Source: Actinoplanes palleronii (GTDB lineage Bacteria; Actinomycetota; Actinomycetes; Mycobacteriales; Micromonosporaceae). Taken from it: DNA of 64,000 bases. Below the pieces are notes generated by a model. It was not told the origin of the DNA, made no database searches, and saw only the letters and a program-made list of their open reading frames with translations. Position 1 is the first letter of the stretch, and the number at the start of each line of letters is the position of its first letter. Where the stretch lies: the NCBI RefSeq assembly GCF_016862315.1, contig NZ_BOMS01000136.1:1-64000 (forward strand). The letters run 5' to 3'. Below are positions 43,184-51,335 of the stretch, in pieces. A program made the position numbers and the translations under genes.

Positions 43184-43913
43184 CACCGCCGAACGCCTCC
43201 AGAAAGTCCTGGCCTTGGCCGGTGTTGGATCCCGCCGTGCCTGCGAAGACCTGATCTTCCGCAAGCGCGTGATGGTCAACGGCCGGGTCGCCAAGCTCGG
43301 CGACAAGGTCGACGCGGCCACTGCCGAGATCTACGTCGACGGCTCACGGATCATCACCAACACCAAGCTCGTCTACGTCGCGCTGAACAAGCCGCGCGGG
43401 GTCGTCTCCAGCCTCGACGACGAGAAGGGCCGTTCCGAGCTCGCCGACTTCCTGCAGGTCAACTTCGAGCAGCGGCTGTTCCACGTCGGCCGGCTCGACG
43501 CCGATTCCGAGGGTCTGCTGCTGCTCACCAACGACGGCACCCTGGCGCACAAGCTGATGCACCCGTCCTACGAGATCGCCAAGACCTACCTGGCCGAGGT
43601 CGTCGGCCCGCTGCCGCGCACCGTCGGCCGGCGGCTGCAGAGCGGCGTCGAGCTGGAGGACGGCCCGGCGAAGGTCGACACGTTCAAGCTGATCGACGCG
43701 ATCGGCAAGACCGCGCAGGTGGAGATCACCCTGCACGAGGGCCGTAAGCACATCGTGCGGCGGATGATGGAGGAGGTCGGTCACCCGGTCACCCGCCTGA
43801 TCCGCACGTCGGTGGGCCCGATCCGCCTCGGTGACCTGCGTCCCGGCGGTTTCCGGCACCTGTCGAACGCGGAGAAGGCGGCCCTGTTCAAGGCCGTCGG
43901 CGACGAGGTCTGA
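43170..43913 (+). CDS. rluB: 23S rRNA pseudouridine synthase RluB-type
   Basis: A 247-residue pseudouridine synthase of the RsuA/RluB branch. An S4 domain is at the N-terminus (RLQKVLALAGVGSRRACEDLI, then VMVNGRVAKLGDKV). The catalytic Asp lies in FHVGRLDADSEGLLLLTNDG, and the EGRKHIVRRMMEEVGHPV block is typical of RluB. It converts a uridine of 23S helix 89 to pseudouridine. ATG at 43170 overlaps scpB by 14 bp. A strong bidirectional hairpin follows. Confidence 0.92.
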   Translation: MPQADTAERLQKVLALAGVGSRRACEDLIFRKRVMVNGRVAKLGDKVDAATAEIYVDGSRIITNTKLVYVALNKPRGVVSSLDDEKGRSELADFLQVNFEQRLFHVGRLDADSEGLLLLTNDGTLAHKLMHPSYEIAKTYLAEVVGPLPRTVGRRLQSGVELEDGPAKVDTFKLIDAIGKTAQVEITLHEGRKHIVRRMMEEVGHPVTRLIRTSVGPIRLGDLRPGGFRHLSNAEKAALFKAVGDEV

Positions 43914-43928
43914 CCGCAAGTGATCTGA

Positions 43929-43954
43929 CCGGCGCGCCCGCGGTGGCGCGCCGG
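43929..43954. terminator. Bidirectional hairpin after rluB
   Basis: CCGGCGCGCC (43929-43938) and GGCGCGCCGG (43945-43954) form a perfect 10-bp stem between the convergent rluB and FtsX-domain genes. Confidence 0.8.
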
Positions 43955-43968
43955 GTCGATCCCCGGGC

Positions 43969-44457
43969 TCAGCAGATGATCTGAGCGCCGGGGGAGTCCG
44001 CGGTGTTCGGCCGCACGATCGAGAGCTTCGAGATGCCCTGCAGGCTGGTCAGCGGCTTGAGCGGCGCGCAGTCGAAGTCCCGGCTCGAGGTGGTCACCCG
44101 GTACGACTCCGGCATGCTCTCCTCGGTGAGCGCGTCCACGGCCTCCGAGTCGACACCGGCGTAGGCCTGCTTGGCCTCGGCGTACGCCTCGGCCCGGGTC
44201 GCCAGGTGCAGGCCGGTGGGGGTGGGCAGCTTCTCGAGCACCGCCTTGACCGCGGCCTTCTGCTCCGGGGTGGCCTCCTGCTTGAGGATGACCATCACGT
44301 TGTAGGACTGTTCCGGGACCTCCCGCCAGCCGGCCAGGTAGAGCCCGCCGGCGGCGCCACCCGCGCCGACCAGTAGCGCCACCACGGCGGCCAGGGCGGG
44401 CGGCACACCGCGGCGGGAGCGGGCGGCCGCGGCCGGCTGGTCAGGAGATTCGCTCAT
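43969..44457 (-). CDS. Membrane-anchored FtsX extracellular-domain-like protein
   Basis: A 162-residue protein with one membrane helix (about 20-44) and an outer domain like the extracellular domain of FtsX: YNVMVILKQEATPEQKAAVKAVLEKL, then RAEAYAEAKQAYAG, then LTEESMPESYRVT and a terminal strand. FtsX normally has four helices and pairs with FtsE to activate peptidoglycan hydrolases; here only the outer module exists, with two Cys (FDC and the C-terminal Cys) that may form a disulfide. It lies 18 bp downstream of the alpha/beta hydrolase gene on the same strand. Confidence 0.72.
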   Translation of the reverse strand: MSESPDQPAAAARSRRGVPPALAAVVALLVGAGGAAGGLYLAGWREVPEQSYNVMVILKQEATPEQKAAVKAVLEKLPTPTGLHLATRAEAYAEAKQAYAGVDSEAVDALTEESMPESYRVTTSSRDFDCAPLKPLTSLQGISKLSIVRPNTADSPGAQIIC

Positions 44458-44475
44458 GATCGAGGGACCATACCG

Positions 44476-45273
44476 TCATTGGTCCAGGAAGTCGTGCAGG
44501 GCGGCGTTGAACGCGGCCGGCTGCTCCAGGTTCGGCAGGTGCCCGGCGCCGTCGATCACGGCCAGCTGCGACCCCGGGATCAGCCCGTGCATCAGCTCGG
44601 CGTCGGCGACCGGGGTGAACTCGTCGTCGCGGCCGACCACGACCAGGGCCGGCACCGCCACCGTGGTCAGCAGCTCCCGGTAGTCGAGCCGCTCGGCCCG
44701 CCCGCGCAGCGCGGCCGCGGCACCCTCCGGGGCGGTGTGCGCCATCATGGCGTGCACGTGCTCGGCCACCTCCGGCATCTTCTCGACGTTGTACGCGGCC
44801 ATCATCTTCGGCAGGTTCTCCGCCGCGTACCCGGCCATCCCCTCGGCGAGCAGCCGGTCGGCGACCTGGTTGCGGTGCGCGTGCCCGGCCGGGGTCTCGC
44901 CCTGGGGGAACGTGTCGGCGAGCACCAGCCCGGCGATCCGCTCCGGGAACAGCCGGTAGCACTCCATCGCGATCTGCCCGCCCATCGACAAGCCGGCCAG
45001 CACCACCTCGTCGTCGATCTCCAGGTGGTCGACCAGGGCGAACGTGTCCCGGGCGAACGTCTCCAGCGTGGTCAGCCCGGGCACCACCGTGCTGCGGCCG
45101 TAGCCGCGCAGGTCGGCGGTGACCACCCGGTAGCCCTCGGCGGTCAGCGCCGCCACCTGCGGCCACCACATCGAACGGTCGAACGGGTGGCCGTGCACCA
45201 GCACGAACGCGGGCCCGTCGCCCGTGTCGTCGAAACTGACCGTGATCCCGTTGACCTCTGCCGTGCGCGTCAT
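44476..45273 (-). CDS. Alpha/beta-hydrolase
   Basis: A 265-residue alpha/beta-hydrolase fold enzyme. The oxyanion region is VLVHGHPFDRSMW, the nucleophile elbow is LAGLSMGGQIAM (Ser in GLSMG), the acid is in VGRDDEFTPV, and the catalytic His is in GAGHLPNLEQP. It resembles haloperoxidase/esterase-type hydrolases. ATG at 45273 is preferred to an upstream ATG at 45315 because TACCGT lies 6 bp before it. Substrate unknown. Confidence 0.85.
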   Translation of the reverse strand: MTRTAEVNGITVSFDDTGDGPAFVLVHGHPFDRSMWWPQVAALTAEGYRVVTADLRGYGRSTVVPGLTTLETFARDTFALVDHLEIDDEVVLAGLSMGGQIAMECYRLFPERIAGLVLADTFPQGETPAGHAHRNQVADRLLAEGMAGYAAENLPKMMAAYNVEKMPEVAEHVHAMMAHTAPEGAAAALRGRAERLDYRELLTTVAVPALVVVGRDDEFTPVADAELMHGLIPGSQLAVIDGAGHLPNLEQPAAFNAALHDFLDQ

Positions 45274-45285
45274 GCTGACACGGTA
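45274..45285 (-). promoter_or_regulatory. Putative -10 box for the hydrolase gene
   Basis: On the minus strand TACCGT (45280-45285) is 6 bp before the ATG at 45273. Confidence 0.4.
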
Positions 45286-45334
45286 GGAATCCGGGACGCG
45301 GTTGTGAAGATCCAATGTCGCCGCTGTGGCCGTT

Positions 45335-47254
45335 TCAGCGCGCGACCACCAGCCCGGCCTGGCGCTTGAGCGTGATCCGGTCGATCTCGGTGTACGGCTC
45401 GGTGCTCCCGGGCAGCGCGTCCGCGAGCGTGCGGATCGTCATCGTGGTGTTGCCCCCGGCCGCCAGCGCCGGTGCCACGTCGACGGCGATGAACGCGTAC
45501 CCGTCGTAGCGCACCTGGGACCACTCCACCGCCTCGGCCACCCGCTGACCGGTCGGCGCGCCCTTGCCCTTCTTCGGCTTGTCCTTCTCCTTCTCCCAGA
45601 AGTAGCTGTTCACCACGGTCGAGCCGGTGTTCTCCTTGCCGTCGGGCTGGTAGCCGCGATAGCGCTGGCCCTCGCGCAGCTTCTGCTCACCCTTCGGCAC
45701 CACCCCGGCCGGCGCCGGTGCCTCCGCGCCGGGCGCCGGACGGAACGGGTAGCGGGGCCGGCCGCCGGAGCCGACGCAGATGTACGTCACGCCGTCCTCG
45801 GCCGGGTGCACGGTCGCGCCGTCCGGGGCGGCCTTGGTGCGCTTGCCGTGCCGGATCGGGTCGGTACGTTCGAACAGGTGGTTGTGCCCCTGCACGGCCA
45901 GGTCCACCTGGTATTTCGTGAACAGCGGCTCGACCGCGGCACGCACACCGCCGTCCGAGGCGTGGTTGTGCGCGGTGGAGAACGCGCAGTGGTGGAAGAA
46001 GGCCACGATGAAGTCGACACCGGACCCGCCCGCCCGCCAGTCCCGCAGCGTGTCGGTCAGCCAGGTCAGCTGCGCCCCGCCGGAGTACCCGGTGTTGGAC
46101 TGCAGCTCCCAGGACAGCTCGTTGGCGTCCAGCGAGATCACCCCGACGTTGCCGTAGGCGAACTTGTAGACCGACGGGCAGCCCTTCGGCCCGTTGCCCG
46201 GCATGTCCAGGCGCTGCACGTGCCCGCCGTACCCGTGTGCCGGGCTGCCGCCCAGGTACTCGGTGTCGCCGTAGATCGGCTCCATGTCGTGGTTGCCGGT
46301 CGCGAACATCCACGGCGTGTAGGCCGCCTGCGGCTCGATCTGATTCAGGAACACATCCCAGACGTACGGGTTGTACAGGTTCTTCCCGGCCGGCGCCCGC
46401 CCGGTGGTCAGCGCCGTGGTGTCGTCGGCCGGCAGCCCGGTCCCGGACGGGTTGGCGTAACAGATGTCCCCGGCGAGCAGGGTGAACGCCGGCCGCTGGG
46501 TGCTCATCAGCTTGGTCATGCTGGCCGCCGGTTTGCGATCCGTGCCGCCCTTGCCGCCGATCGGGTCGCTCGCGCTGTACTCGTTGTTGTCGAAGATCCC
46601 CTTCGGCCACTTGCCGCCGGCCTTGGTGACCGTGGCCGGGTCGGCGTGCCAGGCGGCCTTCGGGTCGGTCGGCGCGGTGTGCGTGCCGACGTCGGCGAAC
46701 GCGGTGAACGTGAACGCCTTGGCGGTCTCCGGCGCGGTGGTGAAGTGCGCGTCGCCGCTGACCGTGCCGTCGGAGAGCCGGACCCGGTAGTGGTAGACGG
46801 TGTCCGGCTTGAGCCCGGTGAGCTTCGCCTTGGCGTAGAACTGGCTGCCGGCCGGGCCCCCGGGGATCGCGTACAACCCGACCAGGTGCTTGATGCCGGC
46901 TTCAACCTGGGTGCCGTACGTGCCCGGCGCGTCGCCGACGTCGACGAACGCGCGCAGCTTCGCCGGCAGCGACCCGGTCTTGCTGGCCAGCTGCGCGGTC
47001 ACCGCCATCGCGTGCCGGGGCACGTCGCGGGCGCCCGGCACGAACGACAGGTGCCGCCCGGAGATCACCACGCCGGTCTTGCCGGGTGTGCCACCACCGG
47101 CGGTGAAGGCCCGCTCGGCCAGCCGGTGCTGCTGGTCCGCACACCCGCCCAGGCCGGCCGCCATCGCCACCAGCAGCAGCGACCGCCGGGTCACCGGCTG
47201 CCTGGCGAGGAGCTTCTGGTTCCACTCGCTGAACTCGTCGACCGTAAGACTCAC
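45335..47254 (-). CDS. Exported purple acid phosphatase-type metallophosphoesterase
   Basis: A 639-residue secreted metallophosphoesterase. The N-terminus has a twin-arginine-like signal with a lipobox: RRSLLLVAMAAGLGGC, so it is probably a lipoprotein. A fibronectin-like purple acid phosphatase N-domain (about 100-175, with LTGLKPDTVYHYRVRL) precedes the catalytic domain with the metal ligands in GDICY, GNHDM, FFHHC and GHNHLFER. It likely releases phosphate from esters outside the cell. GTG 47254 has TAGCGT 7 bp upstream. A Lys-rich insert (KEKDKPKKGKG) lies near the C-terminus. Confidence 0.9.
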   Translation of the reverse strand: MSLTVDEFSEWNQKLLARQPVTRRSLLLVAMAAGLGGCADQQHRLAERAFTAGGGTPGKTGVVISGRHLSFVPGARDVPRHAMAVTAQLASKTGSLPAKLRAFVDVGDAPGTYGTQVEAGIKHLVGLYAIPGGPAGSQFYAKAKLTGLKPDTVYHYRVRLSDGTVSGDAHFTTAPETAKAFTFTAFADVGTHTAPTDPKAAWHADPATVTKAGGKWPKGIFDNNEYSASDPIGGKGGTDRKPAASMTKLMSTQRPAFTLLAGDICYANPSGTGLPADDTTALTTGRAPAGKNLYNPYVWDVFLNQIEPQAAYTPWMFATGNHDMEPIYGDTEYLGGSPAHGYGGHVQRLDMPGNGPKGCPSVYKFAYGNVGVISLDANELSWELQSNTGYSGGAQLTWLTDTLRDWRAGGSGVDFIVAFFHHCAFSTAHNHASDGGVRAAVEPLFTKYQVDLAVQGHNHLFERTDPIRHGKRTKAAPDGATVHPAEDGVTYICVGSGGRPRYPFRPAPGAEAPAPAGVVPKGEQKLREGQRYRGYQPDGKENTGSTVVNSYFWEKEKDKPKKGKGAPTGQRVAEAVEWSQVRYDGYAFIAVDVAPALAAGGNTTMTIRTLADALPGSTEPYTEIDRITLKRQAGLVVAR

Positions 47255-47268
47255 GGGCCAAACGCTAA
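47255..47268 (-). promoter_or_regulatory. Putative -10 box for the phosphatase gene
   Basis: On the minus strand TAGCGT lies 7 bp before the GTG at 47254. The box overlaps the end of the upstream matB-like gene, which ends at 47265. Confidence 0.4.
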
Positions 47269-48659
47269 CCGGCGGTGAGCAGCTTTTTCTGGACCTTGCC
47301 CATGGCGTTGCGTGGCAGGCGGGGCACGAGGTGCACCAGACGGGGACGTTTGTGCGCGGCCAGCCGTTCGGCCACGAACGCGATCAGCTCCTCCGCGGTG
47401 ACCGGGTCGGCCACCACGAACGCGGTGACCTGCTCACCGAGATCCATGTGCGGGGTGCCGACCACGGCCGCCTCGTGCACCGCGGGGTGCAGCAGCAGCG
47501 CGTCCTCGACCTCGCCGGCGCCGATCCGGTACCCGCCACTCTTGATCAGGTCGGTGGAGGCGCGGCCGACGATCCGGTGCCAGCCGTCCGGGCCGATGGT
47601 GGCCACGTCGCCGGTCGGGTACCAGCCGTCGACCAGCTCGGGCGGGCGCACCTCGCCGTCGCGCAGGTATCCGGAGAGCAGCGTGGGGCCGCAGACCTGC
47701 AGGTTGCCGATGCTCACCCCGTCGTCGGGCAGCGGGTTGCCGATGTCGTCGACGATCCGGGTGTGCAGACCGTCCAGGGGCAGGCCGACCTGGCCGGCGC
47801 GGCGGTCACCGTCGGCACGGGCGCTGACCGTGATCAGGGTTTCGGTCATCCCGTAGCGCTCGACCGGTGACTGGCCGGTCAGCTCGGCGATCGCGTCGAA
47901 GACCGGTACCGGCAAGGGTGCGCTGCCGGAGACGAGCAGCCGGGCCGGCGCCAGTGCGCGGGCTTCGGCGGGGGCAGCGGCGATCCGGGACCAGACCGTT
48001 GGCACGCCGAAGTACATGCTGCCGGCAGTCCCCGCGTACGCCGAAGGGGTTGGTTTGATGGTGTGCACCAGCCGCGAACCGAGCCGCAGCGGGCCGAGCA
48101 CCCCCAGCACCAGGCCGTGCACGTGGTAGAGCGGCAGGCCGTGCACGAGCGTGTCGTCCGGGGTCCAGAGCCAGGCCGCGGCGAGCGCGTCCAGGTCGGC
48201 GGCGAGCGCGGCGCGGGAGAGCACCACGCCTTTCGGCGCGCCGGTGGTGCCGCTGGTGTAGAGGACCAGACCGGGCCGCTCGGGGCCGGGGTCCGGCGGC
48301 ACGCTGCCGGGCCGCACTCCGCTGATTTTCATGATGGGTACGCCGTGATCGCGATACGGCGCGGGATCGTCGGTGAGGACCAGCTCGGCGCGGGAGTCGT
48401 CGAGGATGTGCGCCCGTTCCAGCGCGCCCGCGTCCGGCGGGATCGGGACGAGCGGGACCCCGGCCAGCAGCGCGGCGGTCACCGCCACGATCGTCGGCAA
48501 CCCGGGTGCGGCGTGCACCGCGACGATCCGCCGCCCGGCTATCTCGGCGGCCAGCCCGCAGGCCCAGCCGAGCAGTTCGTGGCGGCCTATCCGCCGGTCC
48601 GGGGTGACGACGAAGTCGGCCAGGTCGGCGTCCTGAAGCAGCGCTGCGAGCAACGGCAT
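47265..48659 (-). CDS. matB: Malonyl-CoA synthetase-like acyl-CoA ligase (MatB type)
   Basis: A 464-residue ANL-superfamily ligase. The P-loop is LYTSGTTGAPKGVV, followed by LPLYHVHGLVLGVLGPLRLG and RYGMTETL, and the C-terminal hinge GRASTDLIKSGGYRIGAGEVE and catalytic Lys in NAMGKVQKK. The wording is close to Streptomyces MatB, which makes malonyl- or methylmalonyl-CoA from the acid and ATP. It may supply extender units or detoxify malonate. It is preceded by the zinc-ribbon gene on the same strand (42 bp gap). Substrate is inferred from similarity only. Confidence 0.8.
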   Translation of the reverse strand: MPLLAALLQDADLADFVVTPDRRIGRHELLGWACGLAAEIAGRRIVAVHAAPGLPTIVAVTAALLAGVPLVPIPPDAGALERAHILDDSRAELVLTDDPAPYRDHGVPIMKISGVRPGSVPPDPGPERPGLVLYTSGTTGAPKGVVLSRAALAADLDALAAAWLWTPDDTLVHGLPLYHVHGLVLGVLGPLRLGSRLVHTIKPTPSAYAGTAGSMYFGVPTVWSRIAAAPAEARALAPARLLVSGSAPLPVPVFDAIAELTGQSPVERYGMTETLITVSARADGDRRAGQVGLPLDGLHTRIVDDIGNPLPDDGVSIGNLQVCGPTLLSGYLRDGEVRPPELVDGWYPTGDVATIGPDGWHRIVGRASTDLIKSGGYRIGAGEVEDALLLHPAVHEAAVVGTPHMDLGEQVTAFVVADPVTAEELIAFVAERLAAHKRPRLVHLVPRLPRNAMGKVQKKLLTAG

Positions 48660-48701
48660 GTGTGGATCATGCCAGGGATTGCTGAGCGCGACCTGAATCG
48701 A

Positions 48702-49190
48702 TCACCCCGGGAGTGTGGCGCGCAGCCGCTGGATCGTCCGGACCAGCTCGTCGCGGTTCTTCGCCGCCTTCATCCACAGCGGCAGCGCCTCGATGAGTGT
48801 CCACTCGCCACAGCTCGCCCACTGGCCGCGCTCGCGCAGCTCAGCCCCGATGAAGCGGTCCAGCAGGTCCAGGTGCGCGACGTTGTACGCCCACAGCGAG
48901 TGCCCGCCGCCGCAGCCCGCCCGCAGCCACACCGGACGGTGGAAATACGGATCGTAGGGGCCGCGCGCGCCCGGCATCGACCAGCCGTTGCCGCCGGGCA
49001 GGGTGGGTGCGGTCCAGGACGTGTTGTGGCCGCAGCCGGTGCAGGTCAGCCGGCGGGTCCGGCCGTTGTCGCTATCCGGTGCCTTGGTGACCGTGGCGAG
49101 ACCCTCGCAGGCCGGGCAGCGCACCAGGATCTCCGCGGTGAACGGCCACAGCCCGTAGCCGGGGTCGGTGAACCGGGTGGCGTTTTCCAT
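48702..49190 (-). CDS. Hypothetical protein with zinc ribbon
   Basis: A 162-residue protein not assigned to a family. A treble-clef or ribbon-type cluster is clear: CPACEG (25-30) and CTGCGH (50-55). Aromatic-rich central region (GPYDPYFHRPVWLRAGCGGGH), then a helical end. No membrane segment. It lies upstream of matB on the same strand and is divergent from the RtcB2 gene, with about 160 bp between them. It could be a nucleic-acid-binding accessory protein of either neighbour; this is speculation. Confidence 0.65.
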   Translation of the reverse strand: MENATRFTDPGYGLWPFTAEILVRCPACEGLATVTKAPDSDNGRTRRLTCTGCGHNTSWTAPTLPGGNGWSMPGARGPYDPYFHRPVWLRAGCGGGHSLWAYNVAHLDLLDRFIGAELRERGQWASCGEWTLIEALPLWMKAAKNRDELVRTIQRLRATLPG

Positions 49191-49352
49191 GGGATCGATT
49201 CTGGCCCATGGGCGCTAAATCGGTTGCCGATTATTGCGGCGGTCCGGCAGGCTTCCGGGCATGACGAATTACTGATGTCTCCACCCCGGGTCCTGTTTCT
49301 CTCTGTCGGCGATGGCTTGTGCCCGCCGCCGGTTCACCCTGGAGCATTCGTT

Positions 49353-50654
49353 TTGTCTTTTCCGTCTACTTCCGATCAGTCCCCTTCCGCGACTGTGTCC
49401 GTTTTTGCCTCCCCGTCCAGCTGGATCGAGTCCAGCGCGCTCGACCAGTGCCACCAGGTCGCCGCGCTGCCTGGCATGCGGCACGTCGCCGGCATGCCCG
49501 ACCTGCACCCCGGCAAGGGCGCACCGATCGGCGCGGCGATGACCTCGTCCGTGCTGTACCCGTTCCTGGTCGGCTCGGACATCGGCTGTGGCATCGCGGT
49601 CTTCCCTTTCCGTCTCAAGCGCGCGGTACCGGAGAAGATCGCCGCCCGCTTCCCCGATCTGGACGTCCCGCTGGACCCGGCTGCGCTGGACGTCGATATC
49701 CCTGCTGGTTACACCGACAGCCTCGGCACCGTTGGCCGCGGCAACCACTTCGTGGAGTTGGCGCGGGTCGCGACCGTTTTCGATTCCACGCACGCGGAGC
49801 GGCTCGGGCTCGGCGCCGGTGACCTCGTGCTGATCGTGCACAGCGGCTCGCGCGGTCTCGGCGAGCGGATCCTGCGCGCGCACACCGAAGTGCACGGCGC
49901 GGGGCCGGCCGCCGACCCGGCGGCGTACCTGGCCGCGCACGACGAGGCGGTCCGCTGGGGCTCGCTCAACCGGCGGCTGATGGCCGCCCGGGTCGCCGAC
50001 GCGCTGGGCGCTCCTGCCGAGGCGCCGATCGTCGACGAGTGCCACAACTCGGTGGAGATCCGGGACGGTTTCTACCTGCACCGCAAGGGCGCCGCGAACG
50101 GCGACGGGCGGGACGTGCTGATCGCCGGCACCCGCGGCACGCCGTCGTTCCTGGTGGCCGGGCACGCCGGTTCGGACGCCGGATTCTCGGTCGCGCACGG
50201 GGCCGGACGCAAGATGTCCCGGTCCGACGCCCTGCGGCGCGGCAAGGCCAAACACACGGTCGAGGAGCTTCGTCGTACGCCGGTGGGGTCGCTGGTCGTC
50301 TGCGGGGACCGTCAGCTGCTGTTCGAGGAGGCGCCGACGGCGTACAAACGGATCGAGCAGGTGGTCGGTGACCTGGTCGACCACGGCCTGGCGACCCGGG
50401 TGGCCAGCACGGTCCCGCTGGTCACGTACAAAACGGCCGACCTCGCCCCGCGCGGCCCTGCGTCGCGCGGCCTTGCCCCGCGCGGTCTTGGGTCGCGCGG
50501 CCTTGCATCGCGCGGCCTTGCGTCGCCCGGCCTTGCGTCGCCCGATCTTGCGGCGCCCGATCTTGCGTCGTGTGACCTTGCGTCGCCCGATCTTGCGTCG
50601 CGTGACCTCGCGCCGCGTGATCTCGCGTCGCGGGATCGGAAGCGTCGGCGATGA
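49353..50654 (+). CDS. RNA ligase RtcB2 (RtcB family) with repeat tail
   Basis: A 433-residue RtcB-family 3'-phosphate RNA ligase of the short RtcB2 branch. Active-site features are in place: DLHPGKGAP (50-58), Cys79 in GSDIGCG, GNHFVEL (130-136), HSGSRGLGER (163-172) and the guanylylated His282 in AHGAGRKMSRSDA. The normal family end is about VTYKTAD (357-363); after that about 70 residues are pentapeptide repeats (RGLAS, PDLAS). TTG at 49353 has GGAG 8 bp before; GTG at 49395 and ATG at 49275 are alternatives. prfH starts in its stop codon, forming an RNA/ribosome repair operon. Confidence 0.88.
   Translation: MSFPSTSDQSPSATVSVFASPSSWIESSALDQCHQVAALPGMRHVAGMPDLHPGKGAPIGAAMTSSVLYPFLVGSDIGCGIAVFPFRLKRAVPEKIAARFPDLDVPLDPAALDVDIPAGYTDSLGTVGRGNHFVELARVATVFDSTHAERLGLGAGDLVLIVHSGSRGLGERILRAHTEVHGAGPAADPAAYLAAHDEAVRWGSLNRRLMAARVADALGAPAEAPIVDECHNSVEIRDGFYLHRKGAANGDGRDVLIAGTRGTPSFLVAGHAGSDAGFSVAHGAGRKMSRSDALRRGKAKHTVEELRRTPVGSLVVCGDRQLLFEEAPTAYKRIEQVVGDLVDHGLATRVASTVPLVTYKTADLAPRGPASRGLAPRGLGSRGLASRGLASPGLASPDLAAPDLASCDLASPDLASRDLAPRDLASRDRKRRR
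50439..50640 (+). repeat. 15-bp coding minisatellite at the rtcB2 3' end
   Basis: About 13 imperfect tandem copies of a 15-bp unit of the form CGCGGCCTTGCGTCG, in frame, encode the pentapeptide tail. Copies drift from CGCGGCC to CCCGATC to CGTGATC along the array. Confidence 0.88.
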
Positions 50655-51259
50655 GCGTGCATCTGTTGATGTCGGCCGGGCGGGGGCCGCAGGAGTGCTC
50701 GTGGGCGCTCGCCCAGCTGGCGAAGCGGCTGGAGGCGGACGCCCGCGGTCGCTCGGTGACGGTCGAGCGGGTGGAGACCGTCGCGGGGGAGCGGCCCGGC
50801 ACGTTCCGTTCCGTGCTGGTGCGAATCAGCGGGGACGAGGCGGAGGCGTTCGCCGCGTCCTGGACCGGGACGCTGTGCTGGCAGGCGCCGAGCCCGTATC
50901 GGACCGGGCCGGGGCGCAAGAACTGGTATGTGACGGCGCAGCCCTGCTCGTTCGGTGCACCGCGGACCACGTTCGCCGAGTCCGACGTGGAGGTGGTGGC
51001 GGTGCGGACCGGTGGTCCGGGCGGCCAGCACCGCAACAAGGCGAGCACCGCGGTCCGTGCCACGCATCGCCCGTCCGGGCTGGTGGTGGTGGTCGACACC
51101 GAACGCCAGCTGACCCTGAACCGCAGCCTGGCCATGCAGCTGCTCCGCCGCAAACTGGAAGCCGGCGACGCGGCGGCCGGCCAGGAGACGATCACCGCCC
51201 GCTGGCGAATCCACGACGACCTGATCCGCGGCGACCCCGCCCGGGTGTTCCGCCCATGA
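50651..51259 (+). CDS. prfH: Peptide chain release factor homologue PrfH
   Basis: A 202-residue PrfH. It has the class I release factor catalytic domain with the GGPGGQ motif (121-126, within RTGGPGGQHRNKAS), whose Gln enters the peptidyl transferase centre to hydrolyse peptidyl-tRNA. The stop-codon recognition domain of RF1/RF2 is absent. In other bacteria PrfH is encoded next to RtcB2, and together they rescue and repair ribosomes cut in the 16S decoding centre, as by colicin E3-type nucleases. ATG overlaps the rtcB2 stop by 4 bp (ATGA). Confidence 0.92.
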   Translation: MSVHLLMSAGRGPQECSWALAQLAKRLEADARGRSVTVERVETVAGERPGTFRSVLVRISGDEAEAFAASWTGTLCWQAPSPYRTGPGRKNWYVTAQPCSFGAPRTTFAESDVEVVAVRTGGPGGQHRNKASTAVRATHRPSGLVVVVDTERQLTLNRSLAMQLLRRKLEAGDAAAGQETITARWRIHDDLIRGDPARVFRP

Positions 51260-51335
51260 CCCACCGCCGGCCGGTCCGCGGATCGTGACCTGCGGCCGGC
51301 CGGGCCGCGGGCCGTAACCAGCGCCCGACCGGCGT

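Noticed and set aside
48063..49352. Long N-terminal extension of rtcB2
   Set aside because: The open frame upstream is antisense to matB and the zinc-ribbon gene; family alignment begins near residue 17 of the chosen protein and codon use changes there.
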